Source: Terrabacter sp. Ter38 (GTDB taxonomy: Bacteria; Actinomycetota; Actinomycetes; Actinomycetales; Dermatophilaceae). Taken from it: a DNA stretch of 64,000 bases. The stretch spans positions 1 to 64,000 of the forward strand of contig NZ_JALJRZ010000002.1 in the NCBI RefSeq assembly GCF_024519435.1, in the 5' to 3' direction. Under the pieces are notes generated by a model. It made no database searches. It was not told where the DNA came from and saw nothing but the letters and a program-made list of their open reading frames with translations. How positions within the stretch are numbered: position 1 is the first letter of the stretch; each line of letters starts with the position of its first letter. Shown here one piece after another: positions 26,152-34,375 of this stretch. The position numbers were made by a program, and so were the translations under genes.

Positions 26152-26178
26152 GACGGATCACGACCGGAGGATGTGACG
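26152..26178 (-). promoter_or_regulatory. ECF41-type promoter, leftward
   Basis: On the minus strand CGTCACA (26178-26172), 16 bases, CGTC (26155-26152). It has one mismatch in the -35 element and the same spacing as the rightward promoter. It drives the VOC-PPOX pair with an untranslated leader of about 80 bases. Confidence 0.65.
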
Positions 26179-26180
26179 AG

Positions 26181-27101
26181 ATGGACGACGAGACCCGCGA
26201 GCAGTGGCTCGCCCGGGAGTTCGAGCAGCAGCGGCCGCGGCTGCGAGCCGTGGCCTATCGCGTGCTCGGCTCGGCCGCGGACGCCGACGACGCCGTGCAG
26301 GAGGGGTGGCTGCGCCTCAGCCGCAGCGACACGACCGAGATCAGCAACCTCGCGGGCTGGCTCACGACCGTCGTCGGGCGGATCAGCCTGGACATGCTGC
26401 GGTCGCGCAGCTCGCGCCGCGAGGACAGCTGGGACGCCGGCCTCGCCGAGCTCGTCGCCGGTGGCGACGTGCGCACCGCGCCGACCCAGCCGACGCGCCC
26501 TTCCCCCGATCCGGCGAGCGAGGCCGAGCTGGCCGACAGCATCGGTCTGGCCCTGCTCGTCGTCCTCGACACGCTCGCCCCGGCCGAGCGGCTCGCCTTC
26601 GTGCTCCATGACCTCTTCGGCATGCCGTTCGAGCAGATCGCCGACATCCTCGACCGCTCCCCGGCTGCGACCCGCCAGCTCGCGAGCCGTGCCCGCCGGC
26701 GGGTGCGCGCGGCCGACGCGGACGAGACCGGCCCGGCCCGCACCCGGCAGCGCGAGGTCGTCACGGCCTTTCTCGCCGCCGCACGCGGCGGCGACTTCTC
26801 CGCCCTGCTCGAGATGCTCGACCCCGACGTCGTGCTGAGCGCCGACGAGGCGGCGGTCGCGATGGGCTCGCCCGACGTGCTCCGCGGACCCGAGGCCGTG
26901 GCCCAGCGGTTCAACGGCGGTGCCAAGTCGGCACGGCTCGCGGCCTTCGACGGGGGCATCGGCGCAGTGTGGACACTGCGGGGCGAGGCCATGGTGGCCT
27001 TCCGCTTCACGGTGGACGACCGCGACCTCGTCACCGGCATCGAGATGGTCGCCGACCGCGCCCGGCTCGACGAGATGGAGATCTGGTTCCTGACCGCCTG
27101 A
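26181..27101 (+). CDS. ECF41-family RNA polymerase sigma factor (SigJ-like)
   Basis: 306-residue ECF sigma factor with a C-terminal extension. Region 2 (about 12-80) has VLGSAADADDAVQEGWLRL; region 4 (about 115-175) has APAERLAFVLHDLFGMPFEQ and ATRQLASRARRRV. Residues 190-306 form a SnoaL/NTF2-like domain, the built-in regulator that replaces a separate anti-sigma factor in ECF41. The start ATG follows a GGAGG (26166-26170). Two promoters of ECF41 type face outward from the intergenic region. Neighbours in this group are usually small oxidoreductases or decarboxylases; here a VOC-PPOX pair takes that place. Confidence 0.9.
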   Translation: MDDETREQWLAREFEQQRPRLRAVAYRVLGSAADADDAVQEGWLRLSRSDTTEISNLAGWLTTVVGRISLDMLRSRSSRREDSWDAGLAELVAGGDVRTAPTQPTRPSPDPASEAELADSIGLALLVVLDTLAPAERLAFVLHDLFGMPFEQIADILDRSPAATRQLASRARRRVRAADADETGPARTRQREVVTAFLAAARGGDFSALLEMLDPDVVLSADEAAVAMGSPDVLRGPEAVAQRFNGGAKSARLAAFDGGIGAVWTLRGEAMVAFRFTVDDRDLVTGIEMVADRARLDEMEIWFLTA

Positions 27102-27143
27102 CCGGCGCGCGAGCCGTCCGCGAGGCGGGCTATCGTCGAGGAC

Positions 27144-28175
27144 GTGGCTGAGGGGATGCGTGCAGCGGTCGTGCTCGGGTCGGGCGGCGCGCGCGGTTAC
27201 GCCCACATCGGCGCGCTCGAGGTGCTCGCCGAGCGCGGCTTCGAGATCGTGACGATCGCGGGCACGTCGATGGGCGCACTCGTCGGCGGGGTCGCGGCCG
27301 CCGGCAAGCTCGACGCGTACACCGACTGGGCCCGGAGCCTGACCCAGCGCGAGGTGTGGCGGCTGCTCGACCTCAGCATCACCTCGCCGAACGGCGCGAT
27401 CCGCGCCGAGCGGATCATCGCGAAGGTCGGGGAGATCCTCGACGGCGCGACGATCGAGAGCCTGCCGATCCCCTACACGGCCGTGGCGACCGACATCAAC
27501 GCGCGCCGTGAGGTGTGGTTCCAGCGCGGGCCGGTCGAGCACGCGATCCGCGCCTCCATCGCCATCCCCGGAGTCATCACCCCCGCCGTCATCAACGGCC
27601 GGGTCCTCGTCGACGGGGGCCTCATCAACCCGATCCCCATCGAGCCGACCGCGGCGGCGTCTGCGGACCTGACCATTGCCGTCTCCCTGTCGGGCATGCG
27701 CGCCACCGGCGGCCCGACGACCCCCGTCAAGGAGTCGTCGGAGCCCGTGTCGCGCGAGGAGTGGACGACCCGACTGCGGCGCGGCGCCGCCGAGGTGCTC
27801 GAGTCCGAGCGGGTCCGCGCCATCACGAGCCGCTTCGGTGGGCACGCCCGCGACCACGACGTCGAGCACGACGTCGAGCACGACGTCGAGCACGACCAGC
27901 CGATCCCGCCGGAGGCCGTCGACCGGCTCCCGCAGACACCCACCGATGCGCTCGTCGTCCGGTCGGCCGACGTCGGGCTCGTCGACCTGCTCAACATGTC
28001 GTTCGAGACGATGAGCGCCCTCATCTCGCGCTACCGGATGGCGAGCAACCCGCCCGACGTGCTCGTCACCGTGCCGTCGAACGCCGTGCGGACGCTCGAC
28101 TTCCATCGGGCCGCGGAGATGATCGAGCTCGGTCGGCAGCTGACGACCGAGGCGCTCGACCACGCCGGCTACTGA
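27144..28175 (+). CDS. Patatin-like phospholipase (RssA type)
   Basis: 343-residue lipid acyl-hydrolase using a Ser-Asp dyad. The oxyanion motif GSGGARGYAHIG spans residues 12-23, the nucleophile is Ser42 in GTSMG, and the Asp is in LVDGGLINPIP. The first 200 residues are the patatin domain; after it an acidic-His repeat (HDVE three times, about 239-250) lies in a linker before a helical C-terminus. The start used is GTG 27144; an ATG at 27156 is also possible. Known members cleave phospholipids or lysophospholipids. The gene stands between the ECF41 gene and a broken dinB. Confidence 0.86.
   Translation: MAEGMRAAVVLGSGGARGYAHIGALEVLAERGFEIVTIAGTSMGALVGGVAAAGKLDAYTDWARSLTQREVWRLLDLSITSPNGAIRAERIIAKVGEILDGATIESLPIPYTAVATDINARREVWFQRGPVEHAIRASIAIPGVITPAVINGRVLVDGGLINPIPIEPTAAASADLTIAVSLSGMRATGGPTTPVKESSEPVSREEWTTRLRRGAAEVLESERVRAITSRFGGHARDHDVEHDVEHDVEHDQPIPPEAVDRLPQTPTDALVVRSADVGLVDLLNMSFETMSALISRYRMASNPPDVLVTVPSNAVRTLDFHRAAEMIELGRQLTTEALDHAGY
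27855..27896 (+). repeat. 12-base tandem repeat in the lipase gene
   Basis: CACGACGTCGAG is repeated exactly three times plus six bases. It encodes His-Asp-Val-Glu units in the linker of the patatin-like protein. Because the unit is a multiple of three, copy-number change would lengthen the linker without a frameshift. Confidence 0.9.
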
Positions 28176-28186
28176 GCGCCCGTTGT

Positions 28187-28242
28187 GATCCGGCGGATCG
28201 TGACGCGGACGATGCCGTGTCTGGTGGGGTGGTCACCCCACC
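28187..28242. terminator. Palindrome and hairpin after the lipase gene
   Basis: GATCCGGCGGATC (28187-28199) is a near-perfect palindrome. GGTGGGGTG (28223-28231) and CACCCCACC (28234-28242) form a tight GC-rich stem. Together they fill the short gap between the lipase stop and the dinB start and may terminate the lipase transcript. Confidence 0.45.
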
Positions 28243-28254
28243 CGGCGCAACCCC

Positions 28255-29327
28255 ATGATGCACGCCATCCGTCGGGCTGTCGGTGGCCGGCCTGAGACTG
28301 GCACGGTGGTGATCCTGCACGCCGACGCCGACGCGTTCTTCGCCTCCGTCGAGCAGCGCGACGACCCGGCGCTCCGCGGGCGGCCGATGGTCGTCGCCCA
28401 CGAGGTCGTCGCGTGCCCGTCCTACGAGGCACGTGCGCTCGGCATCCACGCCGGCATGCCGCTGCGCCAGGTCCAGCGCCGCTGGCCGCACGTGCTCGTC
28501 ACCGGCTACCGCGCGGAGGCCTACGAGGAGGCGTCCGTCCGGCTCTTCGAGGTGTTCCGCCGCTTCACGCCCCTCGTCGAGCCGGGATCGGTCGAGGAGG
28601 CGTTCCTCGATGTCACCGGGCGTGACCGCGGCGATCCGCGCGGGATGGCGGTGGCCCTGCGCGCGGCCGCCCGTGCGGAGGTCGGGCTCCCGGTCTCGGT
28701 CGGCGTCGGACGCACCAAGCTCATGGCCAAGCTCGCGAGCCGACGCGCCAAACCTGACGGCCTCGTCGTCGTCGATGCCGAGCTCGAGGCGCGGGTCCGG
28801 CCTCGTCTGCGCCTCGACGAGCTCTGGGGTGTCGGTCCGACGACCTACGAGAAGCTCCACGCCGCAGGGCTGTTCGTCGTCGCCGATCTCCAGGGTCTCG
28901 ACGAGGACGACCTCAAGCGCCTCGTCACCACGGCGATGGCCCGGCGTCTCGTCTCCATCGCGCGCGGCACCGACGACGCGACGATCCGCCTGCCGGGCCG
29001 CGCAGGTCGGTCAGCGCGAGCCGGTCGCTGCCCGCGACGCGGACCCGGTCCAAGGTCGTGCCGGTGCTCGAGGGCTGTGTCGATCGTGCGGTCGCGCGGG
29101 TGCTCTCGCTCGACGGGCCGCCGCGTCTTCCCCGCCGCCTCGAGGTCCTCGTCCGCTACGACGACGGCACCCAGGTGCTCGAGCGCGGCCCGCTCGAGGC
29201 CCCGTCGCTCGACCCGGCCGTCCTGCGGTCCGCGGCCGGAGACCTGCTCGAGCGCACGGCCTACGAGTGGGACGGGCGAGGCGTGACGATGGTCGGCGTG
29301 ACGCTGCCACTTCCGGCGCCCGCTTGA
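28255..29327 (+). pseudogene. dinB: DNA polymerase IV (Y-family), frameshifted
   Basis: The first frame (28255 to about 29000) encodes the palm, fingers and thumb of a Y-family translesion polymerase: HADADAFFASVE with the metal Asp residues, GSVEEAFLDVTG, SVGVGRTKLMAKLASRRAKP and the helix-hairpin-helix LDELWGVGPTTYEKL. Around 28994-29005 the similarity jumps to another frame, which reads RRSVSASRSLPATRTRSKVV and VLEGCVDRAVARVLSLDG, the little-finger domain, to a stop at 29327. A single missing base in the run GGCCGCGCAGG explains it. Without correction the protein would end in unrelated residues. One catalytic acid is Glu (VEEAF) where E. coli Pol IV has Asp-Glu. It may be a true pseudogene or a sequencing error. 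Confidence 0.8.
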
Positions 29328-29360
29328 CCTCGAGGTGGCTCGAGGTCGCAGGATGACGGG

Positions 29361-30185
29361 GTGACCTCACCGACGACGACCGACGCGCTGACGGCGACCG
29401 AGGCGACGGCATACCTCCGGCGCATCGGGGCGGCGGCTCCCGAGTCCCCGACGCTGGCGGCGCTCGCGTCGCTGCACCGGGCGCACCTGCTGGCCGTGCC
29501 CTTTGAGAGCCTCGACATCTCGCTCGGCCGCCCGATCCGCCTCGACCGCGCGTCGCTGCTGGCCAAGGTCGTCGGTGCCCGGCGCGGCGGTTACTGCTAC
29601 GAGCTCAACGGCCTGTTCGCCCTGCTGCTGCGCAGACTCGGGTATGCCGTCGCCCTCGTCTCCGCGCGCGTGGCCACGGCGGACGGCGGGCTCACCGACG
29701 AGTTCGACCACCTGGCACTCGTCGTGTCGGGTGGCCGTCTCGAGGAGCCGGTGCTCGCGGACGTCGGGTTCGGCGAGGGGCTCGTCGACCCGCTCCCGTT
29801 GCGCGACGGCTTCGAGCGACGCGAACGCGGCCACCTCGTGGGACTCCTGCGGCGCGACGACACGTGGGTCTCTCGCGAGCGCCGCGACGGCGAGGACTGG
29901 TGCGACCGCTTCGTCTTCTCGACGGTGCCCCACCCGCTGTCCGACTTCGCGGCGCGCAACGAGTGGCAGCAGACCTCGCCCGACAGCCACTTCACCCGGT
30001 CGCGCCTCGCATCGGTGCTGACCCCGACGGGACGGGTCACCCTGAGCGGCGACCGGCTCATCACGACGACGCAGGGCCGACGCGAGGAGACCGCGCTCGC
30101 CGACGAGGACGCCGTGCGCGCCGCCCTCGCCGACCGCTTCGGCATCGTCCTCGATCGACGGACGTCGGCGGGTCCGCCTCTATAG
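29361..30185 (+). CDS. nat: Arylamine N-acetyltransferase
   Basis: 274-residue cytoplasmic enzyme transferring acetyl from acetyl-CoA to arylamines and hydrazines. The Cys-His-Asp triad is visible: Cys79 in RGGYCYELN, His117 in DEFDHLALVV and Asp134 in LADVGFGEG. Length and domain order match bacterial NATs. The start is GTG at 29361. In mycobacteria NAT sits with steroid-degradation genes; no such context is present here, so a detoxification role is as likely. MFS exporter follows 31 bases downstream. Confidence 0.9.
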   Translation: MTSPTTTDALTATEATAYLRRIGAAAPESPTLAALASLHRAHLLAVPFESLDISLGRPIRLDRASLLAKVVGARRGGYCYELNGLFALLLRRLGYAVALVSARVATADGGLTDEFDHLALVVSGGRLEEPVLADVGFGEGLVDPLPLRDGFERRERGHLVGLLRRDDTWVSRERRDGEDWCDRFVFSTVPHPLSDFAARNEWQQTSPDSHFTRSRLASVLTPTGRVTLSGDRLITTTQGRREETALADEDAVRAALADRFGIVLDRRTSAGPPL

Positions 30186-30216
30186 ACTCACGCCATTCGG
30201 CCACCGAGAGGGCGAC

Positions 30217-31815
30217 ATGAGCCAGGACCCCACACCCGATTCCGATCCTGATGCCTCAGGGAGCCGACGCCTGATGCTCCTGCTGGCCATGGCGATGTTC
30301 GTCCTCGTGGTCGACACCTCCTTGATGAACGTGTCCATCTCGGCCGTCATCACCGACCTCGACACGACGGCCAGCGGGGTGCAGTCGGCCATCGCGCTCG
30401 AGGCGCTCGTCTCGGCCGCCTTCATCCTCATCAACAGCAAGGTCGGCGACCTCATCGGGCGCAAGCGGGCCTACGTCCTGGGTCTGCTCGGATACGCCGT
30501 CGGCGCGCTCGCGATGACGCTCGCCCAGAGCCTCACGGCGATCATCATCTTCTGGGCGATCATCGGAGGCCTGGGAGCCTCGTTGCTCCTGCCGGCGATG
30601 CAGTCACTGATCCACGGCAACTTCGCCGGGGCGGCCCAGAAGCAGGCCTACGCGCTCGTCGGCGCCTCAGCCGCCATCGCTGCCGCGATCGGCCCGCTGC
30701 TCGGGGGATTCGTCACGACGTACCTGTCGTGGCGGGTCGGGTTCGCACTCGAGGTCCTCATCATCGTCGTCGTGCTGAGCCAGATCCGACTGGTCCGGGA
30801 CGTCGAGTACACCGGCTCGCGCCAGATCGACGTGGTCGGCGCGATCCTGTCCGCCCTCGGCATGGGTGGGGTCGTGCTGGGCATCCTCGTCTGGCAGGAG
30901 GGGGGTCAGTACGTCGGCCTGCTCCTCGTCGTCGGGGCGACGGCGCTCGTGCTCCTGGCCCGGTGGCTCCGCCGCCGCAAGCGCGCCGGACAGGTGACCC
31001 TGCTCGACCCGGACCTGTTCCGGCACCCGAACTTCACGGCCGGCGTCTCGGGCCAGCTGCTGCAGCAGGTCACTCTGGGCGGCGCCATGATCGCCCTGCC
31101 GCTCTACTTCCAGATGACCCTGGAGTACAACGCCCTGCAGTCCGGTCTGTCGCTGGCACCGCTGTCGCTGACGATGTTCGGGGCAGCCCTGCTGGCCGGA
31201 CGCAAGGCCGGTGACCGGCGACCGGCCTCGATCATCCGCACCGGCTTCGTCCTCACGAGTCTGGGTGTCGCGATCATCCTCCCGCTCGTGCCCCGCGCCG
31301 ACAGTGGCTGGTGGTTCGTGCTCCCGCTGGCCATCACCGGCTGCGGGCTCGGCCTCCTCGTGTCGCAGCTGAACAACTACACCCTCGCGCCGGTCGAGGA
31401 GGAGCGCGTCAGCGAGGCCGCCGGCGTCAACTCCGCCGCCGGGTCCTTCGGCCTCTCCTTCGGTCTCGCCATGGCGGGCGGACTGATGCTCGCCGCGCTG
31501 TCCGTCGGTTTCACCCAGATGGCGCAGAACAGCTCCGTCATCCCGGCCGCACAGCAGCAGCAGATCGCCCAGGCTCTCGAGCACGACGCCGAGATCATGA
31601 GCAACAGCCAGCTGGAACAGCAGATCTCGGGCCAGCCGCCCGAGGTGGAGGCCGAGGTGCTGGCCATCAACGAGGACGCCCGCAACCGCTCTCTCCAGAT
31701 CGCGCTGCTCGTCCCGCTCATCGCCGGCTTGCTGGGCCTGCTCAACTCGTTCCGCATGCTGCGGCTGCCCGACCAGAAGCCGTCGGCATCCCTCGACGGA
31801 CTCGACTTCGGCTGA
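30217..31815 (+). CDS. MFS drug-type exporter (DHA2 family, 14 TM)
   Basis: 532-residue membrane transporter with 14 predicted helices. The N-terminal motif region reads FVLVVDTSLMNVSISAVITD (about 28-47), typical of DHA2 proteins, and motif A appears as GDLIGRKRAYVLG between helices 2 and 3. GPLLGGFVTTYLSWRVGFAL is motif C. A long loop near 445-485 (AAQQQQIAQALEHDAE) precedes the last helix. Likely a proton-driven exporter of a toxic or antibiotic compound. No adjacent TetR gene is present. Confidence 0.9.
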   Translation: MSQDPTPDSDPDASGSRRLMLLLAMAMFVLVVDTSLMNVSISAVITDLDTTASGVQSAIALEALVSAAFILINSKVGDLIGRKRAYVLGLLGYAVGALAMTLAQSLTAIIIFWAIIGGLGASLLLPAMQSLIHGNFAGAAQKQAYALVGASAAIAAAIGPLLGGFVTTYLSWRVGFALEVLIIVVVLSQIRLVRDVEYTGSRQIDVVGAILSALGMGGVVLGILVWQEGGQYVGLLLVVGATALVLLARWLRRRKRAGQVTLLDPDLFRHPNFTAGVSGQLLQQVTLGGAMIALPLYFQMTLEYNALQSGLSLAPLSLTMFGAALLAGRKAGDRRPASIIRTGFVLTSLGVAIILPLVPRADSGWWFVLPLAITGCGLGLLVSQLNNYTLAPVEEERVSEAAGVNSAAGSFGLSFGLAMAGGLMLAALSVGFTQMAQNSSVIPAAQQQQIAQALEHDAEIMSNSQLEQQISGQPPEVEAEVLAINEDARNRSLQIALLVPLIAGLLGLLNSFRMLRLPDQKPSASLDGLDFG

Positions 31816-31839
31816 CCGTCTCGGGCGGCAGGGCGTGAG

Positions 31840-32030
31840 GGGCTCAGCCGAGAGGGCCCGCCCGGAGGGAGCTCCGCCGGAGGCGCTCCGCCGGATGGGC
31901 TCCTCGGGAAGGAGCTCAGCCGGAGGGAGCACAGCCGGAGGAGCACAGCCGGAGGGAGCTCCGCCGGGAGGGGCTCTTCGGATGGGCTCAGCCGGAGAGG
32001 GCCCAGCTGGAGGGAGCTCCGCCGGAGGGA
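31840..32030. repeat. Degenerate GGAGGGAGCTCCGCC repeat array
   Basis: About a dozen imperfect copies of a 13-15 base unit close to GGAGGGAGCTCCGCC fill the gap between convergent MFS and VOC genes. Each full unit contains the palindrome GGAGCTCC, so the array can fold into many small hairpins. One strand is strongly purine-rich. It may serve as terminator for both genes, but the length and repetition exceed that need. Confidence 0.8.
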
Positions 32031-32034
32031 CCCT

Positions 32035-32445
32035 TCAGCCCCAGGCGTCCTTGGTCGGACGGCACAGGCAGAACGGGTGGCCGGCCGGGTCGGCGTACAC
32101 GCGGAACCCGCGGTCGGGCGCCGGTCGGGGCGGCTCGACGGGGTCGAGGGCCGCGCCCCCGAGGGCTAGCACCCGCTCGTGGGCGGCGGCGATGTCGGCG
32201 ACGACGAAGTCGAGGTGCGCCTGCTGCTGGCCGCGGGGCCAGTCAGGGGACTCGTGCCCGGGTGCGAGCTGGGTCGCGATGCGCGGCCCGTCCCACAGCA
32301 CGTTGAACCAGTCCCCGTCGGGGTCAGCCTCCACGCGGCCGCCCAGCAGGTCGGCGTAGAAGCGCGCCACTCCTGCCGCGTCCGCGCAGTCGAGCGCGAC
32401 GCAGTCCCAGCTGATCGTCGATCCGGTGCTCTTCTCTGAGGTCAT
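32035..32445 (-). CDS. VOC superfamily protein (glyoxalase-like)
   Basis: 136-residue protein with the VOC fold: SWDCVALDCADAAGVARFYA opens the first half, and HLDFVVADIAAAHERVLALG with VYADPAGHPFCLC forms the second, as in glyoxalase-like domain proteins of actinobacteria. The start is ATG 32445; longer open sequence upstream lacks family similarity. Stand-alone gene; role unknown, possibly binding or detoxifying a small molecule. Confidence 0.85.
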   Translation of the reverse strand: MTSEKSTGSTISWDCVALDCADAAGVARFYADLLGGRVEADPDGDWFNVLWDGPRIATQLAPGHESPDWPRGQQQAHLDFVVADIAAAHERVLALGGAALDPVEPPRPAPDRGFRVYADPAGHPFCLCRPTKDAWG

Positions 32446-32727
32446 GCCCACCACCCAACCACCGCCTGACGACAGCGCGTCAGACCGACGGAGCGGGGAT
32501 CGACAGAACGGGACCGACAGAACGGGATCGTCCAAGGCCCGGCCGGCGGCACCCCGCGCGTGGCGACGCACGACATCGCGGGGTCGGAGAGCGTCCGCGC
32601 GCCGGGGGCGGCCCGCACCTGGACATCGCCCCAGCCCTTCGCTCGCCACCTGCTCCCGCCGAGCAGGGGTCATCGCCACCGGAATGGTCCGGGACCATCC
32701 CGTGCACGTGCCCCGGCCCGCGCCGGG
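32446..32727. other. Non-coding gap with a 13-base direct repeat
   Basis: No convincing gene lies between the VOC start and the DUF222/HNH stop. Two adjacent copies of CGACAGAACGGGA (about 32503-32530) lie roughly 60 bases upstream of the VOC gene and could be regulatory. Open frames here look like GC-rich shadow sequence. Confidence 0.5.
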
Positions 32728-34224
32728 TCAGGGCCGTCGATGCTCGCGCGGTGGCTGCCAGATGACGTGACTCGGCGTGACGATCGCCGTCACCCCGAGC
32801 TGGTGGACGATCGTGTGGTGCCTCCCACAGAGGAGGGCACCGTTGGACAGGTCAGTCGCTCCGCCGTGAAGCCAGTGCACCACGTGGTGCGCCTCGCACC
32901 ACTGCGGAGGTACGGAGCACCCCGGGTAGCTGCAGCCGTGGTCACGCTGCGCCAGCGCCAGCCTCTGGGCGGGAGTGAAGTAGCGATCCTCGCGGCCGAT
33001 GTCGAGCGACTGGGACGGGCCGCCCAGCACCATCGGGATGACCTCGGCCTCGCAGGCCACCCGGCGCACCGTCGCTGCGGACAGGACCTCGTCGTTGTCG
33101 GCCAGCCCGGCACCGCGCAGTCGGTCGAGCAACGCCTCCAGCGACATCGTGACCACGAGCTTCGTCCTCGGCGTCCGGGTGACGCCTTGGGGCGCCGCGA
33201 CGGCGCGTCCGATCAGCTCGAGCAGGGCGTCGGCACGGCGCGTCGCCGCCGACCGGGGATCGACGGACCCGCGCTGGACTCTCGCGCCGCCAGCCTCCGC
33301 ATCGATGCCCCGCGCGCGTCGGCCAGCCGCCCCACCAGCCGCCCCACGCTCGGCGGCTGACCCTCGGCAGATCCGGCCAGATGATTCTTCGCTGCCGGGC
33401 AGCGTGGGCCAACGACTCCAGTCCAGATCAGGGCGCGGCCGCGCCAAGGCGTCGATCGCAGCGTCGACGATCGCCGATCCCTCGGGGTCGAGCCTCCAGA
33501 GGTACTCCGTCATCCCGGCACACCGGCCGATCTTCGTCAGCGAGCCTGCCGCGCGGAGTCGCTGGTCGTCGTCCTCGACGACCGCCGGGGCTCGCAGGCT
33601 CGCCCGGCCGTGCGCTGCCAGTCGCCGCAGCTCCTTGAGGCCGAGCGCCGGGGCGCCCTCGACCATCGCGTCGACGACGCCGTCGACCTGGGCTGCATCG
33701 GCGAACCGGATGACGTCGTCACGGAAGCGCACGATGACCGCAGCCTTGTCGACCGAGAGCGAGCCTGCGCGGACGCCTCCTGACAGAGCAGCCCACCGGG
33801 GCTCGTTCATGGCCGCGCCCACCGCGGTCAGAGCGGCCGACGCACCCGCAGCCAGGCCGGGAGCGTGTCCAGCGACCCAGTCGTTGCGGGAGAGCCCGGA
33901 ACGGTCGGGAAGTCCTCGCGCGCTCACCTCGGCGGCCAGCACCGCCGACAGGTTGTGCGCCATCTCGCGAAGCGCCTGAGCCTGCTCGATCGCGTCACCG
34001 AGCCCCGTCTCGGCCATCGCCCAGAGCGGGGTGGTGCGTGCGACGAGCCGGAGCTCCGCAGCCATGGAGGCCAGTCGTGCCGCGAGCCCCGGGAGGTCGG
34101 TCAGCCCCATCACCTCCGCGACGGCGGCCTCCCGCTCGCCGCCGGGACGCGGCAGCCGATCGGAGGGAGGGACACCCTCGTGGCGCACGCCACCCCCGGG
34201 GCGCTCCTTGGTCGCTGCGATCAT
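32728..34224 (-). CDS. DUF222 protein with C-terminal HNH endonuclease domain (13E12 family)
   Basis: 498-residue protein. Residues about 40-330 form the helical DUF222 domain (DKAAVIVRF, LRRLAAHGRASL), followed by an Arg/Gly/Ala-rich linker and a C-terminal HNH zinc domain: C-x4-C (CSYPGCSVPP), CEAHHVVHWLHGGATDLSNG and LCGRHHTIVH. Such genes are multi-copy in actinobacteria, including the REP13E12 repeats of M. tuberculosis, and are suspected of selfish or defence roles; function is unproven. The ATG at 34224 has no Shine-Dalgarno but TATGAT six bases upstream, suggesting a leaderless mRNA. The repeat at 34268 lies just upstream. Confidence 0.85.
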   Translation of the reverse strand: MIAATKERPGGGVRHEGVPPSDRLPRPGGEREAAVAEVMGLTDLPGLAARLASMAAELRLVARTTPLWAMAETGLGDAIEQAQALREMAHNLSAVLAAEVSARGLPDRSGLSRNDWVAGHAPGLAAGASAALTAVGAAMNEPRWAALSGGVRAGSLSVDKAAVIVRFRDDVIRFADAAQVDGVVDAMVEGAPALGLKELRRLAAHGRASLRAPAVVEDDDQRLRAAGSLTKIGRCAGMTEYLWRLDPEGSAIVDAAIDALARPRPDLDWSRWPTLPGSEESSGRICRGSAAERGAAGGAAGRRARGIDAEAGGARVQRGSVDPRSAATRRADALLELIGRAVAAPQGVTRTPRTKLVVTMSLEALLDRLRGAGLADNDEVLSAATVRRVACEAEVIPMVLGGPSQSLDIGREDRYFTPAQRLALAQRDHGCSYPGCSVPPQWCEAHHVVHWLHGGATDLSNGALLCGRHHTIVHQLGVTAIVTPSHVIWQPPREHRRP

Positions 34225-34267
34225 GATTCGATCATACGTTCGACTGGCGACAGCGCTCTCCGGCTGT

Positions 34268-34326
34268 CCACAGGCCCAGAGACCCAGAGACCCACAGGCC
34301 CGCAGGCCCACAGGCACTCAGGCCCG
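34268..34326. repeat. Short CCCACAGG/CCCAGAGA repeats
   Basis: Imperfect tandem 8-10 base units (CCACAGGCC, CAGAGACC) occupy the gap between the HNH gene start and the LCAT-like gene stop. The sequence resembles the other C-rich short arrays at 13247 in style. Confidence 0.7.
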
Positions 34327-34375
34327 CCGTCGACGAGCCCGTCCACGCACGACGGTCGACGGCGGGCTCGATCCC

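Noticed and set aside
28255-29327. Programmed frameshift in dinB
   Set aside because: There is no slippery heptamer or downstream pseudoknot at the shift site; mutation or sequencing error is simpler.
31840-32030. Repeat array considered as a CRISPR array
   Set aside because: Units are imperfect, contiguous and without uniform unique spacers; no cas genes are nearby.
32446-32679. N-terminal extension of the VOC protein at 32035
   Set aside because: The extra sequence is Arg-rich non-conserved read-through; the VOC fold begins at the ATG 32445.
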